A DNA stretch of 64,000 nucleotides, taken from Martelella radicis. Its GTDB lineage: Bacteria > Pseudomonadota > Alphaproteobacteria > Rhizobiales > Rhizobiaceae. Every line of letters starts with the position of its first letter. Position 1 is the first letter of the stretch. Below, in pieces: positions 18,385 through 27,937 of this stretch. Made by a program: the position numbers and the translations under genes. The DNA lies in NCBI RefSeq assembly GCF_014196625.1, contig NZ_JACIDZ010000001.1:62001-126000 (forward strand), read 5' to 3'. The notes under the pieces are model-generated. The model had not been told where the DNA came from and ran no database searches. It worked only from the letters and a program-made list of their open reading frames with translations.

Positions 18385-19097
18385 GCGACGACGAGATTGA
18401 CGAGACGCAAGAACCGGAAGACGTGGCCGCGACAAGCCCGGAACTGCTGCTCGAGGCCGAGCGCATCGCCGAGGCGCTGGTGTTTGCCTCTGCCGAACCG
18501 GTCAGCGAGGCCTATATCGCCGAACGTATTCCGGGCGGCATCAATGTCGGGGACGTCATGGCGGGGCTGAAGGAGACCTATGCCAATCGCGGCGTCAACC
18601 TGGTGCGCATCGAGGACCACTGGGCGTTTCGTACGGCGCCCGATCTCTCCTTCGTCATCCATCGCGGCGAGCGCGAGGCCCGCAAACTCACGCGCGCGGC
18701 GCTCGAAGTGCTGTCGATCATCGCCTATCACCAGCCGGTGACCCGCGCCGAGATCGAGGAAATCCGCGGCGTCCAGACCTCCAAGGGCACGCTGGACGTG
18801 CTGATGGAGGCGGGCTTTGTGCGTTTTCGCGGCCGCCGCAGAACGCCGGGCCGGCCCGTCACCATGGGCACGACGCGCGCCTTCCTCGACCATTTCGGCC
18901 TTGAGGAAATCCGCGATCTGCCGGGGCTCGAAGAGCTGCGCGGCGCCGGGCTGTTGTCTGGCCGCATTCCACCCGGTTTCCAGATCCCGCTGCCGCTCAA
19001 TGACGACGAGGACCTTGCCGATGACGAGGATCCGCTGGATGCCGCCGATCTTGAGGATCTCGGCCTTTTGACTCCGGGCGGCAAACATGATGAATAA
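18381..19097 (+). CDS. scpB: Segregation and condensation protein B
   Basis: The KITE subunit of SMC-ScpAB, 238 residues from the ATG that overlaps the scpA stop. Two winged-helix units are seen: LLEAERIAEALVFASAEPVS and AALEVLSIIAYHQPVTRAEI with EIRGVQTSKGTLDVLMEAGF. A C-terminal acidic tail (DDEDLADDEDPLDAADLEDL) is common in alphaproteobacterial ScpB. A longer in-frame start at 18171 would overlap scpA by 210 bp and is rejected. Confidence 0.92.
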   Translation: MSDDEIDETQEPEDVAATSPELLLEAERIAEALVFASAEPVSEAYIAERIPGGINVGDVMAGLKETYANRGVNLVRIEDHWAFRTAPDLSFVIHRGEREARKLTRAALEVLSIIAYHQPVTRAEIEEIRGVQTSKGTLDVLMEAGFVRFRGRRRTPGRPVTMGTTRAFLDHFGLEEIRDLPGLEELRGAGLLSGRIPPGFQIPLPLNDDEDLADDEDPLDAADLEDLGLLTPGGKHDE

Positions 19098-19150
19098 GCT
19101 CTAGAAAAATATCGGCCGGAACCGGCCGTATCGCAACTTCTGGAGCGACG

Positions 19151-20236
19151 ATGAACCTTCAGGCGCTGAACCTGGGCGCGAGCGGCACGGCCGCCCGATT
19201 GCGTTTCGAGCATATCCGTCACGGCTATGGCGGGCGCGACGTCGTTCGCGACGTGTCGCTGACGGCGTTTCCCGGCAGGGTGCTGTGCCTTCTGGGACCG
19301 TCCGGATCCGGCAAGAGCACCTTGCTCAGGATCGCGGCCGGGCTAGAAGTGCCGCGCGGCGGGCGGTTGCTCATCAATGACGTCGAGGTCAGCGGCCCTC
19401 ACGCTTTCCTGCCGCCGGAGCAGCGCGGCGTCGGCCTGATGTTCCAGGATTTCGCGCTCTTTCCCCATATGACGGTCGGCGCCAATGTCGCCTTCGGACT
19501 GACGCATCTGTCGAAGGCAGGCCGTCAAGCGGCGGCGGGGGAAGCCCTGGCACGGGTCGGGCTTGCCGGCTACGAGGGCAAGTATCCGCATATGCTCTCA
19601 GGCGGCGAGCAGCAGCGCGTGGCGCTTGCCCGCGCCGTCGCGCCCAAGCCCTCCGTGCTGTTGATGGATGAACCGTTCTCCGGCCTCGATTCGCGGCTGA
19701 AGGACCAGGTGCGGGCCGACACCCTGGCGGTTTTGCGCGAGACCGGCGCGACGGTGGTGATCGTGACCCATGACCCGGAAGAGGCGATGGGCATGGCCGA
19801 CCAGATCGCGCTCTTGAAGGATGGCGAACTGGTGCAGACCGGCAGCGCGCGCGACCTGTTCCTTCATCCCGGCAGCGTTTTCGCCGCTTCCTTTTTCTCA
19901 GAAATCAACCGGTTCGAGGCGGTCGCCCGCAACGGTCTCGTCGAAACGCCGTTCGGCACCCGCCGCGCTCCTGAAAACGTGACCGCGGGCGAAGTGACGC
20001 TTGCCGTGCGGTTCAGCGACATCCGCGTCGCCACGGTGGAGCAGCCGGGCGCGGTGCCGGCCAGCGTCATCGACCGCCGCTATCTCGGCACTTCGGAGCA
20101 TCTGACGCTCGCTTTGGAAGAGGGCGGAGCGACGGTGGAAGCGAGCATCAGCGCCGGCATGCTCGCCGAAGGTATAAGCCGAGTTTTCCTGTTTGTTGCC
20201 GAAGACGCGATTTTGATGTTTGAAAAACAACCGTAA
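19151..20236 (+). CDS. ABC transporter ATP-binding protein, FbpC/PotA-like, without partner genes
   Basis: A 361-residue importer-type nucleotide-binding protein. Walker A LLGPSGSGKSTLLRI, Q-loop VGLMFQDFALFPHMTVGAN, signature MLSGGEQQRVALARA, Walker B VLLMDEPFSGLD and the switch histidine VIVTHDPEEAMGM are all intact. A TOBE-like C-terminal region follows (TLAVRFSDIRVA). This layout matches ferric-iron (FbpC) and spermidine/putrescine importers. It sits alone between scpB and tatA with no permease or binding protein within the window, so its partners are unknown. Confidence 0.82.
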   Translation: MNLQALNLGASGTAARLRFEHIRHGYGGRDVVRDVSLTAFPGRVLCLLGPSGSGKSTLLRIAAGLEVPRGGRLLINDVEVSGPHAFLPPEQRGVGLMFQDFALFPHMTVGANVAFGLTHLSKAGRQAAAGEALARVGLAGYEGKYPHMLSGGEQQRVALARAVAPKPSVLLMDEPFSGLDSRLKDQVRADTLAVLRETGATVVIVTHDPEEAMGMADQIALLKDGELVQTGSARDLFLHPGSVFAASFFSEINRFEAVARNGLVETPFGTRRAPENVTAGEVTLAVRFSDIRVATVEQPGAVPASVIDRRYLGTSEHLTLALEEGGATVEASISAGMLAEGISRVFLFVAEDAILMFEKQP

Positions 20237-20278
20237 ACACCTTACACCAGATACAAAGTGGTAACAGGAGAATTGGCC

Positions 20279-20485
20279 ATGGGTAATCTCGGTATCTGGC
20301 AGTTGCTGATCATTCTCGCGATTGTCGTCCTGCTGTTTGGCCGCGGCAAGATCCCCGAACTGATGGGCGATGTCGCAAAGGGCATCAAGAGCTTCAAGAA
20401 GGGCATTTCCGACGAAGACGAAAAACCGTCGGACAATGACAAGACCGTCGAGCACAGGGCAGACGAAAAGACCAAGCAGGGCTGA
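20279..20485 (+). CDS. tatA: Sec-independent (Tat) translocase protein TatA
   Basis: 68 residues: an N-terminal membrane helix ([20 protein letters not shown]), the FGRGKIPEL hinge and an amphipathic helix ([14 protein letters not shown]), then a charged tail. TatA oligomers form the passage for folded proteins. ACAGGAG lies 8 nt before ATG 20279. tatB follows 43 bp downstream. Confidence 0.95.
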   Translation: MGNLGIWQLLIILAIVVLLFGRGKIPELMGDVAKGIKSFKKGISDEDEKPSDNDKTVEHRADEKTKQG

Positions 20486-20528
20486 CACGGTGTCGGACAG
20501 CCTTGCGGCTGTCTGCAGGAGAATGTGA

Positions 20529-21092
20529 ATGCTTGATATTGGCTGGACGGAGCTTCTGGTCGTCGCGATCGTGCTGGTCGTCGTCGTCGGCCCGAGGGAG
20601 CTTCCGCATGTCCTGCGGACCTTCGGCAAGACCATGACCAAGATGCGGCGCATGGCCACCGATTTCCGTTCGCAGATGGACGACGCGCTGAAAGAGGCGG
20701 ATATGGAAGACGTTTCCTCCGCCATTAGGGATGTGAGAAAACTCAATCCCGCCAATCAGTTGCGTGATGCCGTCAATCCATTGCGTCAAACGGCCCGCGA
20801 TATCCAGTCGGATCTGAAGACCTCGACCTCGCTCGAAAACAAGCCGAAGACGACGACGTCCGACAAGCCGGACCTGCCAAAGGCTTCCTATCCGACGCCC
20901 GGCGCGCAGCCGGCCTTCACGCCGGAGAACGTCTTCCAGAAGGCCGTTCGAAAGGACGAGGAACAGGCCGCCGAGCTTGTATCGAAGCGTCAGGATGACG
21001 GGTTGATGAGCCGACGTCCCGGCTACAGGGGAACGGCGCGGCCGACGAAATCAAGCAAGGGACGCTCAGGCGGGCGGAGGAACGGCCGATGA
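20529..21092 (+). CDS. tatB: Sec-independent (Tat) translocase protein TatB
   Basis: 187 residues. MLDIGWTELLVVAIVLVVVV and GPRELPHVLRTFGKTM give the single membrane helix, proline hinge and amphipathic helix of TatB, which forms the substrate receptor with TatC. A long polar tail rich in Lys, Thr and Pro follows. Its last codons overlap the tatC start by 4 bp (ATGA). Confidence 0.95.
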   Translation: MLDIGWTELLVVAIVLVVVVGPRELPHVLRTFGKTMTKMRRMATDFRSQMDDALKEADMEDVSSAIRDVRKLNPANQLRDAVNPLRQTARDIQSDLKTSTSLENKPKTTTSDKPDLPKASYPTPGAQPAFTPENVFQKAVRKDEEQAAELVSKRQDDGLMSRRPGYRGTARPTKSSKGRSGGRRNGR

Positions 21093-21931
21093 GCGCCGAT
21101 GAGAATATCGACGACAAGCCGCAGCCGCTTGTCGAGCATCTGATCGAGCTTAGAAAGCGGCTGGTGTGGTCGCTCGCCGCCTTCTTTGCCGGTTTCCTGC
21201 TCTGTTTTGCCTTTGCCAAGGACCTCTTCAATCTGCTGGTCCTGCCCTATAAATGGGCGGTGATCTGGTCGGGGCTGGACCCGGACAAGATGCAGCTGAT
21301 CTATACCGCGCCGCAGGAATTCTTCTTCACCCAGATCAAGATTTCGCTGTTCGGCGGCCTGCTGATCGCCTTTCCGGTGATCGCCTTCCAGGTCTACAGT
21401 TTCGTTGCGCCGGGGCTCTACAAGAACGAGCGCTCGGCCTTCCTGCCGTTCCTGGTTGCCTCGCCGATCCTGTTCATCATCGGCGGCGCGATCGTCTACT
21501 TCTTTCTCATTCCCGTTGTCATGCTGTTCTTCCTCGGCATGCAACAGACGCCGGAAAGCGGCGAGGTCGCGATCTCGCTTCTGCCCAAGGTTTCGGAATA
21601 TCTGAGCCTGATCATGTCGCTGGTGCTGGCCTTCGGGCTGGTGTTCCAGCTGCCGGTCGTGACCACGCTTCTGTCGCGGGCGGGCCTCGTGACCGCGGAA
21701 TGGCTTGCCAAGCAGCGCAAGTTCGCCATCGTCATCGCCTTCATCATCGCCGCCGTTCTGACGCCGCCGGATCCGCTCTCCCAGCTTGGCCTGGCGCTGC
21801 CGACCGTACTGCTCTACGAAGTGGCGATCTATGCCGCCAAGCTGGTCGAGCGCCGGCGGAAGGAGGAGCAGGCCGAGGCGGCGAGCGAGGAAACGCCGCC
21901 GGAGGACACGCCGCCAGGGGACGAAACTTAG
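21089..21931 (+). CDS. tatC: Sec-independent (Tat) translocase protein TatC
   Basis: 280 residues with six hydrophobic segments. The conserved N-terminal PLVEHLIELRKRLVWSL contains the Glu/Arg cluster that binds the twin-arginine signal. TAPQEFFFTQIKISLFGGLL and the proline-rich periplasmic loop VAPGLYKNER are also present. A Glu/Ala/Pro-rich cytoplasmic tail closes the protein. Translationally coupled to tatB. Confidence 0.95.
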   Translation: MSADENIDDKPQPLVEHLIELRKRLVWSLAAFFAGFLLCFAFAKDLFNLLVLPYKWAVIWSGLDPDKMQLIYTAPQEFFFTQIKISLFGGLLIAFPVIAFQVYSFVAPGLYKNERSAFLPFLVASPILFIIGGAIVYFFLIPVVMLFFLGMQQTPESGEVAISLLPKVSEYLSLIMSLVLAFGLVFQLPVVTTLLSRAGLVTAEWLAKQRKFAIVIAFIIAAVLTPPDPLSQLGLALPTVLLYEVAIYAAKLVERRRKEEQAEAASEETPPEDTPPGDET

Positions 21932-21981
21932 GCGATATCCTGAAAGCGTGTCTTGCGCTTTGAAGATGAGTTGGGCACAAG

Positions 21982-22020
21982 AGGGCCGCTGACGCAGACG
22001 CGCCGGCGGCCTTTTCTTCG
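21982..22020 (+). terminator. Possible terminator after tatC
   Basis: GGGCCGC and GCGGCC arms around a loop of about 17 nt are followed by TTTTC, between tatC and serS. The loop is long, so readthrough into serS is plausible. Confidence 0.45.
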
Positions 22021-22039
22021 TCATGGGAAAGCAGGAACG

Positions 22040-23323
22040 ATGCTCGATATCAAATGGATTCGCGAAAACCCCGAAGCGCTGGACGCAGCCCTTGCGACGC
22101 GCGGCGCCGCACCGCTGGCGGCGGAGGTCGTCGGACTTGACGAGAAGCGCCGCTCCGTTCTGCAGCGCCTGCAGGAAATGCAGTCCCGCCGCAACGCCGC
22201 CTCTAAGGAAATCGGCGCGGCGATGGGCAAGAAGGACACCGCGCTTGCCGAAAAGCTGAAGGGCGAGGTCGCCGAGATCAAATCGGCCATGCCGACGCTC
22301 GAGGAAGAGGAACGCTCGGTCAGCGCCGCCCTCGAAGAGCTTCTGTCGGGCATTCCGAACGTTCCGCTGGACGATGTGCCGGTCGGCGAGGACGAGGACG
22401 ACAACATCGAAATCCGCAAATGGGGTGAGAAGCCGTCGTGGAACCATGCGCCGAAGGAGCATTACGAGATCGGCGAGGCGCTCGGCGGCATGGATTTCGA
22501 ACGCGCGGCCAAGCTATCCGGTTCGCGTTTCACGGTTCTGACCGGGGCTTTCGCGCGGCTTGAGCGGGCGCTCGGCCAGTTCATGATCGACATGCACACC
22601 GAAAAGCACGGCTACAAGGAAGTCAGCCCGCCGCTTCTGGTGCGCGATGCGGCCCTTTATGGCACCGGCCAGTTGCCGAAATTCGCCGAGGACCTGTTCA
22701 AGGCGTCGGAAGACCGCTGGATGATCCCGACCGCGGAAGTGCCGCTCACCAATCTCGTCGCCGGCGACATTCTTGCCGCCGAGACGCTGCCGCTACGCTA
22801 TACCGCGCTCACTTACTGCTTCCGCTCGGAGGCGGGCTCTGCCGGCCGCGATACGCGCGGCATGCTGCGCCAGCACCAGTTCCTGAAATGCGAGATGGTG
22901 TCGATCACCGACGCCGAGACCTCGCTTGCCGAACTGGAGCGGATGACGTCGGCCGCCGAGGACGTGCTGCAGGCGCTCGGCCTGCATTACCGCGTCGTCG
23001 CGCTTTCGACCGGCGACATGGGCTTTTCCGCCCGCAAGACCTACGACATCGAGGTCTGGCTTCCCGGTCAGGATACCTATCGCGAGATTTCCTCCTGCTC
23101 GGTCTGCGGCGATTTCCAGGCGCGGCGCATGAATGCGCGCTACCGGGCAAAGGACGAGAAGGCCACGCGCTTCGTCCATACGCTGAACGGTTCGGGCGTG
23201 GCGGTCGGTCGCGCGCTGATCGCCGTCGTCGAGAACTATCTGAACGAAGACGGTTCGGTGACGATCCCGGAGGTTCTCGTCCCCTATATGGGCGGCAAGA
23301 CCAAGATCGAAGCCGGGGAGTGA
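22040..23323 (+). CDS. serS: Seryl-tRNA synthetase
   Basis: A class II synthetase charging tRNA-Ser, 427 residues. An N-terminal coiled-coil tRNA-binding arm (about residues 30-105, [20 protein letters not shown]) precedes the catalytic core. The core has motif 2 [20 protein letters not shown] and [10 protein letters not shown], and motif 3 [21 protein letters not shown] 22040 ([15 protein letters not shown]) is the family start; an in-frame upstream start at 21953 would add unrelated residues. Confidence 0.95.
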   Translation: MLDIKWIRENPEALDAALATRGAAPLAAEVVGLDEKRRSVLQRLQEMQSRRNAASKEIGAAMGKKDTALAEKLKGEVAEIKSAMPTLEEEERSVSAALEELLSGIPNVPLDDVPVGEDEDDNIEIRKWGEKPSWNHAPKEHYEIGEALGGMDFERAAKLSGSRFTVLTGAFARLERALGQFMIDMHTEKHGYKEVSPPLLVRDAALYGTGQLPKFAEDLFKASEDRWMIPTAEVPLTNLVAGDILAAETLPLRYTALTYCFRSEAGSAGRDTRGMLRQHQFLKCEMVSITDAETSLAELERMTSAAEDVLQALGLHYRVVALSTGDMGFSARKTYDIEVWLPGQDTYREISSCSVCGDFQARRMNARYRAKDEKATRFVHTLNGSGVAVGRALIAVVENYLNEDGSVTIPEVLVPYMGGKTKIEAGE

Positions 23324-23331
23324 GCCGCGAC

Positions 23332-24087
23332 ATGCGTATTCTGCTGACCAATGACGACGGCATTCACGGCCCCGGCCTTGCCGTGCTCCAGAAGATCGCC
23401 GCGGAACTCTCCGACGATGTCTGGACCGTCGCTCCTGAAACCGACCAGAGCGGTCTTGCCCATTCGCTGACGCTTTCCGAGCCGCTTCGGTTGCGCCAGA
23501 TGGGCGAAAAGCAGTTCGCGCTGCGCGGCACGCCGACCGACTGCGTCATCATGGCCGTGCGCGAGGTCTTGCCGGACGCGCCGGATCTGATCCTGTCGGG
23601 CATCAATTCCGGCGCCAACATGGCCGATGATGTCACCTATTCCGGCACCATCGCCGCGGCAATCGAGGGCACGCTTCAGGGTGTGAAGTCGATCGCGCTC
23701 AGCCAGACCGGGCGCTATGACAATGGCCGCTATTTCCCCTGGGAAGTGGCCGAGCGTCACGCCTTGCCGCTGATTCGCAAGCTCCTGCCGCTGGAACTGC
23801 CGGAAGGCACGTTCTTCAACCTCAACTTCCCGTGCTGCACGCCGGAAGAGGTCCAGGGCGTGCGGGTGACGACGCAGGGCAAGCTCGAATCGGGTCTTTC
23901 GGTCGAAAAACGCACGGACGGGCGGGGTCTGCCCTATTATTGGCTGACGTTCCGCGAGCGGCTGAGCGCCTTTGACCATGACAGCGACCTCAACGCGATC
24001 GGCGAGAACCATGTCTCGGTGACGCCGCTGAAGCTCGACTTGACCGATCACGCGGTTCGCGACAGGATCGCCGAAGCGCTTGCGTAA
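23332..24087 (+). CDS. surE: 5'-nucleotidase SurE
   Basis: A metal-dependent survival-protein nucleotidase acting on nucleoside monophosphates, 251 residues. [15 protein letters not shown] carries the DD metal ligands. [25 protein letters not shown] and [20 protein letters not shown] complete the site. It begins 8 bp after serS and is followed closely by pcm, the classic surE-pcm stress-survival pair. Confidence 0.95.
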   Translation: MRILLTNDDGIHGPGLAVLQKIAAELSDDVWTVAPETDQSGLAHSLTLSEPLRLRQMGEKQFALRGTPTDCVIMAVREVLPDAPDLILSGINSGANMADDVTYSGTIAAAIEGTLQGVKSIALSQTGRYDNGRYFPWEVAERHALPLIRKLLPLELPEGTFFNLNFPCCTPEEVQGVRVTTQGKLESGLSVEKRTDGRGLPYYWLTFRERLSAFDHDSDLNAIGENHVSVTPLKLDLTDHAVRDRIAEALA

Positions 24088-24103
24088 ATGACGAGGTTGG
24101 ACG

Positions 24104-24757
24104 GTGGCGACGAAGCTTCAGGAACGTGAGGGGTTTGCCGCCCTGGTGATGCGGCTGAGAGCGAGCGGCGTCACCAATCTCGATCTTCTTTCCGCCGTGG
24201 AGGCAACGCCGCGCACTGCCTTCACGCCCTCGCACATGTCGCCCTATGCCTATTCGGGGCGGTCGATCCCGATTGAATGCGGGGCCTTCATGGAAGGCGC
24301 GGATCTTGCCATCCGCCTGATCGATATCCTCAAGGTGAAGCCCGGTCAGCGCGTTCTGGAAGTCGGGACAGGTTCCGGCTACACCGCCGCCATCATGGGG
24401 CGGATCGCCGAGCGGGTGCTGAGCGTGGAACGCTACCGCACGCTTGCCGATCTCGCCCGCAAGCGCATGGCAGACCTCGCGCTCAAAAGCGTGGTCGTGC
24501 GCCAGGCCGACGGCCGCGAGGGCTTGAGCGGCGAGGGGACCTTCGACCGGATCTTCTACACGGTGGCCCTGCCTGAAATTCCGCGCGCGCGCGTCGAACA
24601 GCTCGTCTCCAACGGGGTGATCATGGCCCCGCTGATCCGCGAGGGAGCGCCGCCGCTGATGGTGCGCATGACGCGGATCGGCAGCCGCTTCGAACGTCAG
24701 GACCTGTTCGAGGTTCCCTATCTTCCTGTCGAGCGCGGCCTTTCGAAAGCGCTGTAA
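24104..24757 (+). CDS. pcm: Protein-L-isoaspartate O-methyltransferase
   Basis: 217 residues, GTG start at 24104 with GAGGTTGG upstream. A SAM-dependent repair enzyme that methylates isoaspartyl residues in aged proteins. Motif I is VLEVGTGSGYTAAIMGRIA, the post-I acidic residue follows in VLSVER, and FDRIFYTVALPEIPRA is motif II, where the more usual FDRI(I/V)VTA is slightly altered. It lies 16 bp after surE in the same operon. Confidence 0.92.
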   Translation: MATKLQEREGFAALVMRLRASGVTNLDLLSAVEATPRTAFTPSHMSPYAYSGRSIPIECGAFMEGADLAIRLIDILKVKPGQRVLEVGTGSGYTAAIMGRIAERVLSVERYRTLADLARKRMADLALKSVVVRQADGREGLSGEGTFDRIFYTVALPEIPRARVEQLVSNGVIMAPLIREGAPPLMVRMTRIGSRFERQDLFEVPYLPVERGLSKAL

Positions 24758-24924
24758 GGCCCTTCCAAGCCGGCCGTTGCGCCCTGCCATGCATGCCGCC
24801 TTTCCGGCGTCCCGATCCCCCTTCAAACTGATTTTCTGCATTGTCGTCCGCGCCTTAACCGCACGGTAACTCTGTTAGGGTTAAAAACGGTGCAGTAAAG
24901 AGTTCAAGCGTACAGGGTCGGTTC

Positions 24925-26445
24925 ATGCGTATTTCAGGTGTGCCGGAAGGCGGCAAGGCAACACAGCGTATTCTGCTTGTTTCCGCGTTGGCGGTCATGG
25001 CGGCAAGCTGCAGCTCGCAGAGCGCGCGGCTCGGCAGCAATCCCGATACGATGACGACGGGTTCAGTTTCCGGCGTCCCGCAATACCAGCAGATGGTGCC
25101 CCCGGAAAATGTCGGAACCGGCGGTTACCAGGCGCTTCCTTCACAGAATTCGGCGGTCGTCAGCCGCCAGCCGATCAACACCGCGACCACCGCGGGTTCT
25201 GGCGCACGCATGGCGACCACGCCGGTGGCGGTGCAGAGCGGAAACCTGCCTTCGCCGCAGCCGGTCCAGACCGCGGCCATGACCCAGCCCGCCAATCCTT
25301 CCGCAACCTATAGCCAGCAGCAGGCCACCGTCGGCGCGCCGAGCAACCTTCCGTCGCGCACGCAGGATGTCGCCACCAAGCGGGTGATGATGCGCTCCGA
25401 CGAGACGCTTGCCGCCTTTGCTGCCCGCAACGGTGCGAGCGAACAGGACATCCTGCGGCTGAACGGGTTGACGAGCCCCTCGCAGGTGCGCGCCGGCCAG
25501 GTGCTGCTCGTGCCGCTGGTCTCAAGTCAATCATCCGCTGCCAAGGCGACCGCCGAGGCACAGGGCCTGCCGCCGGCAGCGCCGGTGCCGACGCCTTCCA
25601 ATACGCCCGACCAGCGCGTCGCCGTGCTGCCGACCACGCCGAGCAGCCGCGAAAAGCAGAGCACCGGCGCAAGCGCGACGTCGTCCGCTTCAACCGGCCA
25701 AAGCGGTGACGGGCGAACGCCCGCCAGCGGCAATGTCTATACCGTCAAGAGCGGCGACAGCCTCTACACGATCGCCAAGGCCAACGGCGTGACCGTCGAT
25801 TCGCTGAAGGCGGCCAACGGTTTGACCTCGTCCAATATCCGGATTGGCCAGAAGCTCGCCATTCCGACCGGAGGCGCCGCGCCGGCCCAGCCCGTGACCC
25901 CGGTGCAGACGGCAGAAAAGCCCGCGCCGCAGCAGACGCAGCAGAAAAGCGCTGCCTCGGGCAATCCGAAACCCTACCAGCCGCCGGCGGCCGAGGAGCA
26001 GGAAGTCGTCGTCCAGGAAGTCGCCGTGCGCTCCGATGCCGGCGAGGCCGTTCCGGAAGGCACCGGCATCGCCACCTATCGCTGGCCGGTCAAGGGTGCT
26101 GTCGTGGTCGGCTTCGGCCAGCCGGACGGCGACGATCTCTCCGAGGGCATCGACATTTCCGTGCCGCAGGGCACGCCGATCAAGGCGGCGGAGAACGGCG
26201 TCGTCGTCTATGCCGATGACGGCCTGTCCGACTACGGCAACGCCATCCTCATCCGTCACGACGACGGCCGCGTGACCGTCTACGGTTATGCCGAGGAGTT
26301 GAAGGTCAAGCGCGGCGATAGCGTCCAGCGCGGCCAGACGATCGCCACCTCCGGTATGACCGGCAAGGCGACGCGTCCGATGGTCCACTTCGAAGTCCGC
26401 GACAACACCAAGGCCGTCGACCCGATGCCCTACCTCAACGGTTGA
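24925..26445 (+). CDS. LysM lipoprotein with a degenerate LytM (M23) domain, NlpD-like
   Basis: 506 residues. A lipoprotein signal with lipobox AASC (MAASCSSQS) anchors it to a membrane. A Gln/Pro/Thr-rich linker leads to two LysM peptidoglycan-binding repeats (about 151-195 and 270-315, the second VYTVKSGDSLYTIAKANGVT) and a C-terminal LytM domain (about 385-500). Zinc ligands look lost: the first His of HxxxD is replaced (SEGIDISV), the later HxH reads MVHFEVR with only the second His, and YGYAEEL stands where a YAHL histidine is expected. It is therefore probably an amidase activator like NlpD or DipM, not a peptidase. It follows surE-pcm, the usual nlpD neighbourhood. Confidence 0.85.
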   Translation: MRISGVPEGGKATQRILLVSALAVMAASCSSQSARLGSNPDTMTTGSVSGVPQYQQMVPPENVGTGGYQALPSQNSAVVSRQPINTATTAGSGARMATTPVAVQSGNLPSPQPVQTAAMTQPANPSATYSQQQATVGAPSNLPSRTQDVATKRVMMRSDETLAAFAARNGASEQDILRLNGLTSPSQVRAGQVLLVPLVSSQSSAAKATAEAQGLPPAAPVPTPSNTPDQRVAVLPTTPSSREKQSTGASATSSASTGQSGDGRTPASGNVYTVKSGDSLYTIAKANGVTVDSLKAANGLTSSNIRIGQKLAIPTGGAAPAQPVTPVQTAEKPAPQQTQQKSAASGNPKPYQPPAAEEQEVVVQEVAVRSDAGEAVPEGTGIATYRWPVKGAVVVGFGQPDGDDLSEGIDISVPQGTPIKAAENGVVVYADDGLSDYGNAILIRHDDGRVTVYGYAEELKVKRGDSVQRGQTIATSGMTGKATRPMVHFEVRDNTKAVDPMPYLNG

Positions 26446-26449
26446 TGCT

Positions 26450-26475
26450 CGGGCAGGGCAGGGCTTTCCTGCCCG
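26450..26475. terminator. Hairpin between convergent genes
   Basis: CGGGCAGG (26450-26457) pairs perfectly with CCTGCCCG (26468-26475) across a 10-nt loop, 4 bp after the LysM/LytM stop and 10 bp before the end of the convergent ATPase gene. No clear U-run is present, so it is only a possible terminator. Confidence 0.45.
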
Positions 26476-26484
26476 ACCTCTGCC

Positions 26485-27354
26485 TCAGCCAGCCAGGTGT
26501 TTCCTCTGTCGCCCCGCAACATCCTGAACGAACTGCCAGGCGACGCGGCCTGATCGGCCGCCGCGCGTCGTGGCCCAGGTCAGCGCTTCGGCGTGAAGCG
26601 CTTGCCTACCGCCTTCAAGCCCGAAATGGGCGGCGTAACCGTCAATCATGGCGAGATAGTCGTCCTGGCTGCACTTGTGGAAGCCGAGCCAGAGGCCGAA
26701 ACGATCCGACAGCGAGACTTTTTCCTCGGTTGCTTCCGAAGGATTGATCGCGGTCGAGCGCTCGTTCTCGATCATGTCGCGCGGCATCAGGTGCCGGCGG
26801 TTGGAGGTGGCGTAAAGCAGTACGTTTTCCGGCCGTCCTTCCACGCCGCCATCGAGCGCCGCCTTCAGGGACTTGTAGGCCGCGTCGTCGTGATCGAAGG
26901 AGAGGTCGTCGGTGAAGAGCAGGAACCGGTATTGCGATCCCTTCAATATCTCGAGAAGCGCGCCGAGCGAGCCGATATCCTCCCGGTAAAGCTCCACCAG
27001 CTTCAGCTTCATCGTGGGCTTTTCCGCGATTTCGGCGTGGATTGCCTTCACCAGCGAGGATTTGCCCATGCCGCGCGCGCCCCACAACAGCGCGTTGTTG
27101 GCCGGAAAACCCTCGGCGAAGCGCAGTGTGTTTTCATGCAGGATGTCGCGCACATGGTCGACGCCGCGTATGAGCGGGAGGGGGATGCGGCTGGGGGCGA
27201 CGACCGGCGAGAGATAGCGCTCCTCCGGCTTCCAGACGAAACAGTCGGCGGCATCGAGGTCGTTTTCGCGCGGCCGGACTGGTCCCATACGCTCCAGCGC
27301 GTCGGCCAGGCGTCTGACTTCGGCGATCAGCGCGCTTTCGGATGTCTTGTCCAA
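26485..27354 (-). CDS. DUF815-family AAA-type ATPase
   Basis: 289 residues. Walker A is GARGMGKSSLVKAIH, Walker B FLLFTDDLSFDHDD, sensor region LYATSNRRHLMPRDM, and an arginine-rich tail. The DUF815 family of P-loop ATPases is widespread in proteobacteria with no settled function. It is convergent with the LysM/LytM gene and divergent from yajC. The family call is firm; no specific role is proposed. Confidence 0.85.
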   Translation of the reverse strand: MDKTSESALIAEVRRLADALERMGPVRPRENDLDAADCFVWKPEERYLSPVVAPSRIPLPLIRGVDHVRDILHENTLRFAEGFPANNALLWGARGMGKSSLVKAIHAEIAEKPTMKLKLVELYREDIGSLGALLEILKGSQYRFLLFTDDLSFDHDDAAYKSLKAALDGGVEGRPENVLLYATSNRRHLMPRDMIENERSTAINPSEATEEKVSLSDRFGLWLGFHKCSQDDYLAMIDGYAAHFGLEGGRQALHAEALTWATTRGGRSGRVAWQFVQDVAGRQRKHLAG

Positions 27355-27575
27355 GTCTGCACTCCCATGACTTTGAAAAAAGAGGCGTTATGGCGCACAG
27401 CTTTTCGGTTTTTGCCGCGCTTGCAAGGTCGAAATGACGGTAAAATGATCGCTACCCCCCAAAAAGCACCCTTGTTTTTACGGCTGTTGTTGCATTGAAC
27501 TGGCCTCCGACTATATACCGGCGACACATCCAAGGGGCATGAGCCCCGTTCATGGTCTGAGGAGTTGTAGACAAC

Positions 27576-27926
27576 ATGTTTAGCACGGCTTACGCCCAGG
27601 CAGCGGGCGGCGCAGGCGCGATGGGATCGGGTCTCGAAATGATCTTCCTGTTCGTGCCGTTGATGGCGATCTGGTACTTCCTGCTTATCCGTCCGCAGCG
27701 TCGTCAGGCCAAGAAGCGCCAGGAAACGCTGGCCGCCATTCGTCGCGGCGATCAGGTGGTCACCGGCGGCGGCATCGTCGGCAAGGTCATCAAGGTGGTC
27801 GACGACACCGAGCTCGAAGTCGAGATTGCCGAAGGCGTGCGGATCCGGATCATGCGCAGCTATGTGTCCGAAGTTCGCGTCAAGGGTGAGCCGGTCAAGA
27901 CCGAGGAAACCAAGCCGAAAAGCTGA
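27576..27926 (+). CDS. yajC: Preprotein translocase subunit YajC
   Basis: 116 residues with one membrane helix near residues 21-40 (MIFLFVPLMAIWYFLLIRPQ) followed by the family hallmark RPQRRQAKKRQE and GDQVVTGGGIVGKV. YajC is an accessory of the SecDF-YajC complex that aids Sec-dependent export and YidC insertion. It precedes secDF as usual. Confidence 0.95.
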   Translation: MFSTAYAQAAGGAGAMGSGLEMIFLFVPLMAIWYFLLIRPQRRQAKKRQETLAAIRRGDQVVTGGGIVGKVIKVVDDTELEVEIAEGVRIRIMRSYVSEVRVKGEPVKTEETKPKS

Positions 27927-27937
27927 TGCGCATTGAG

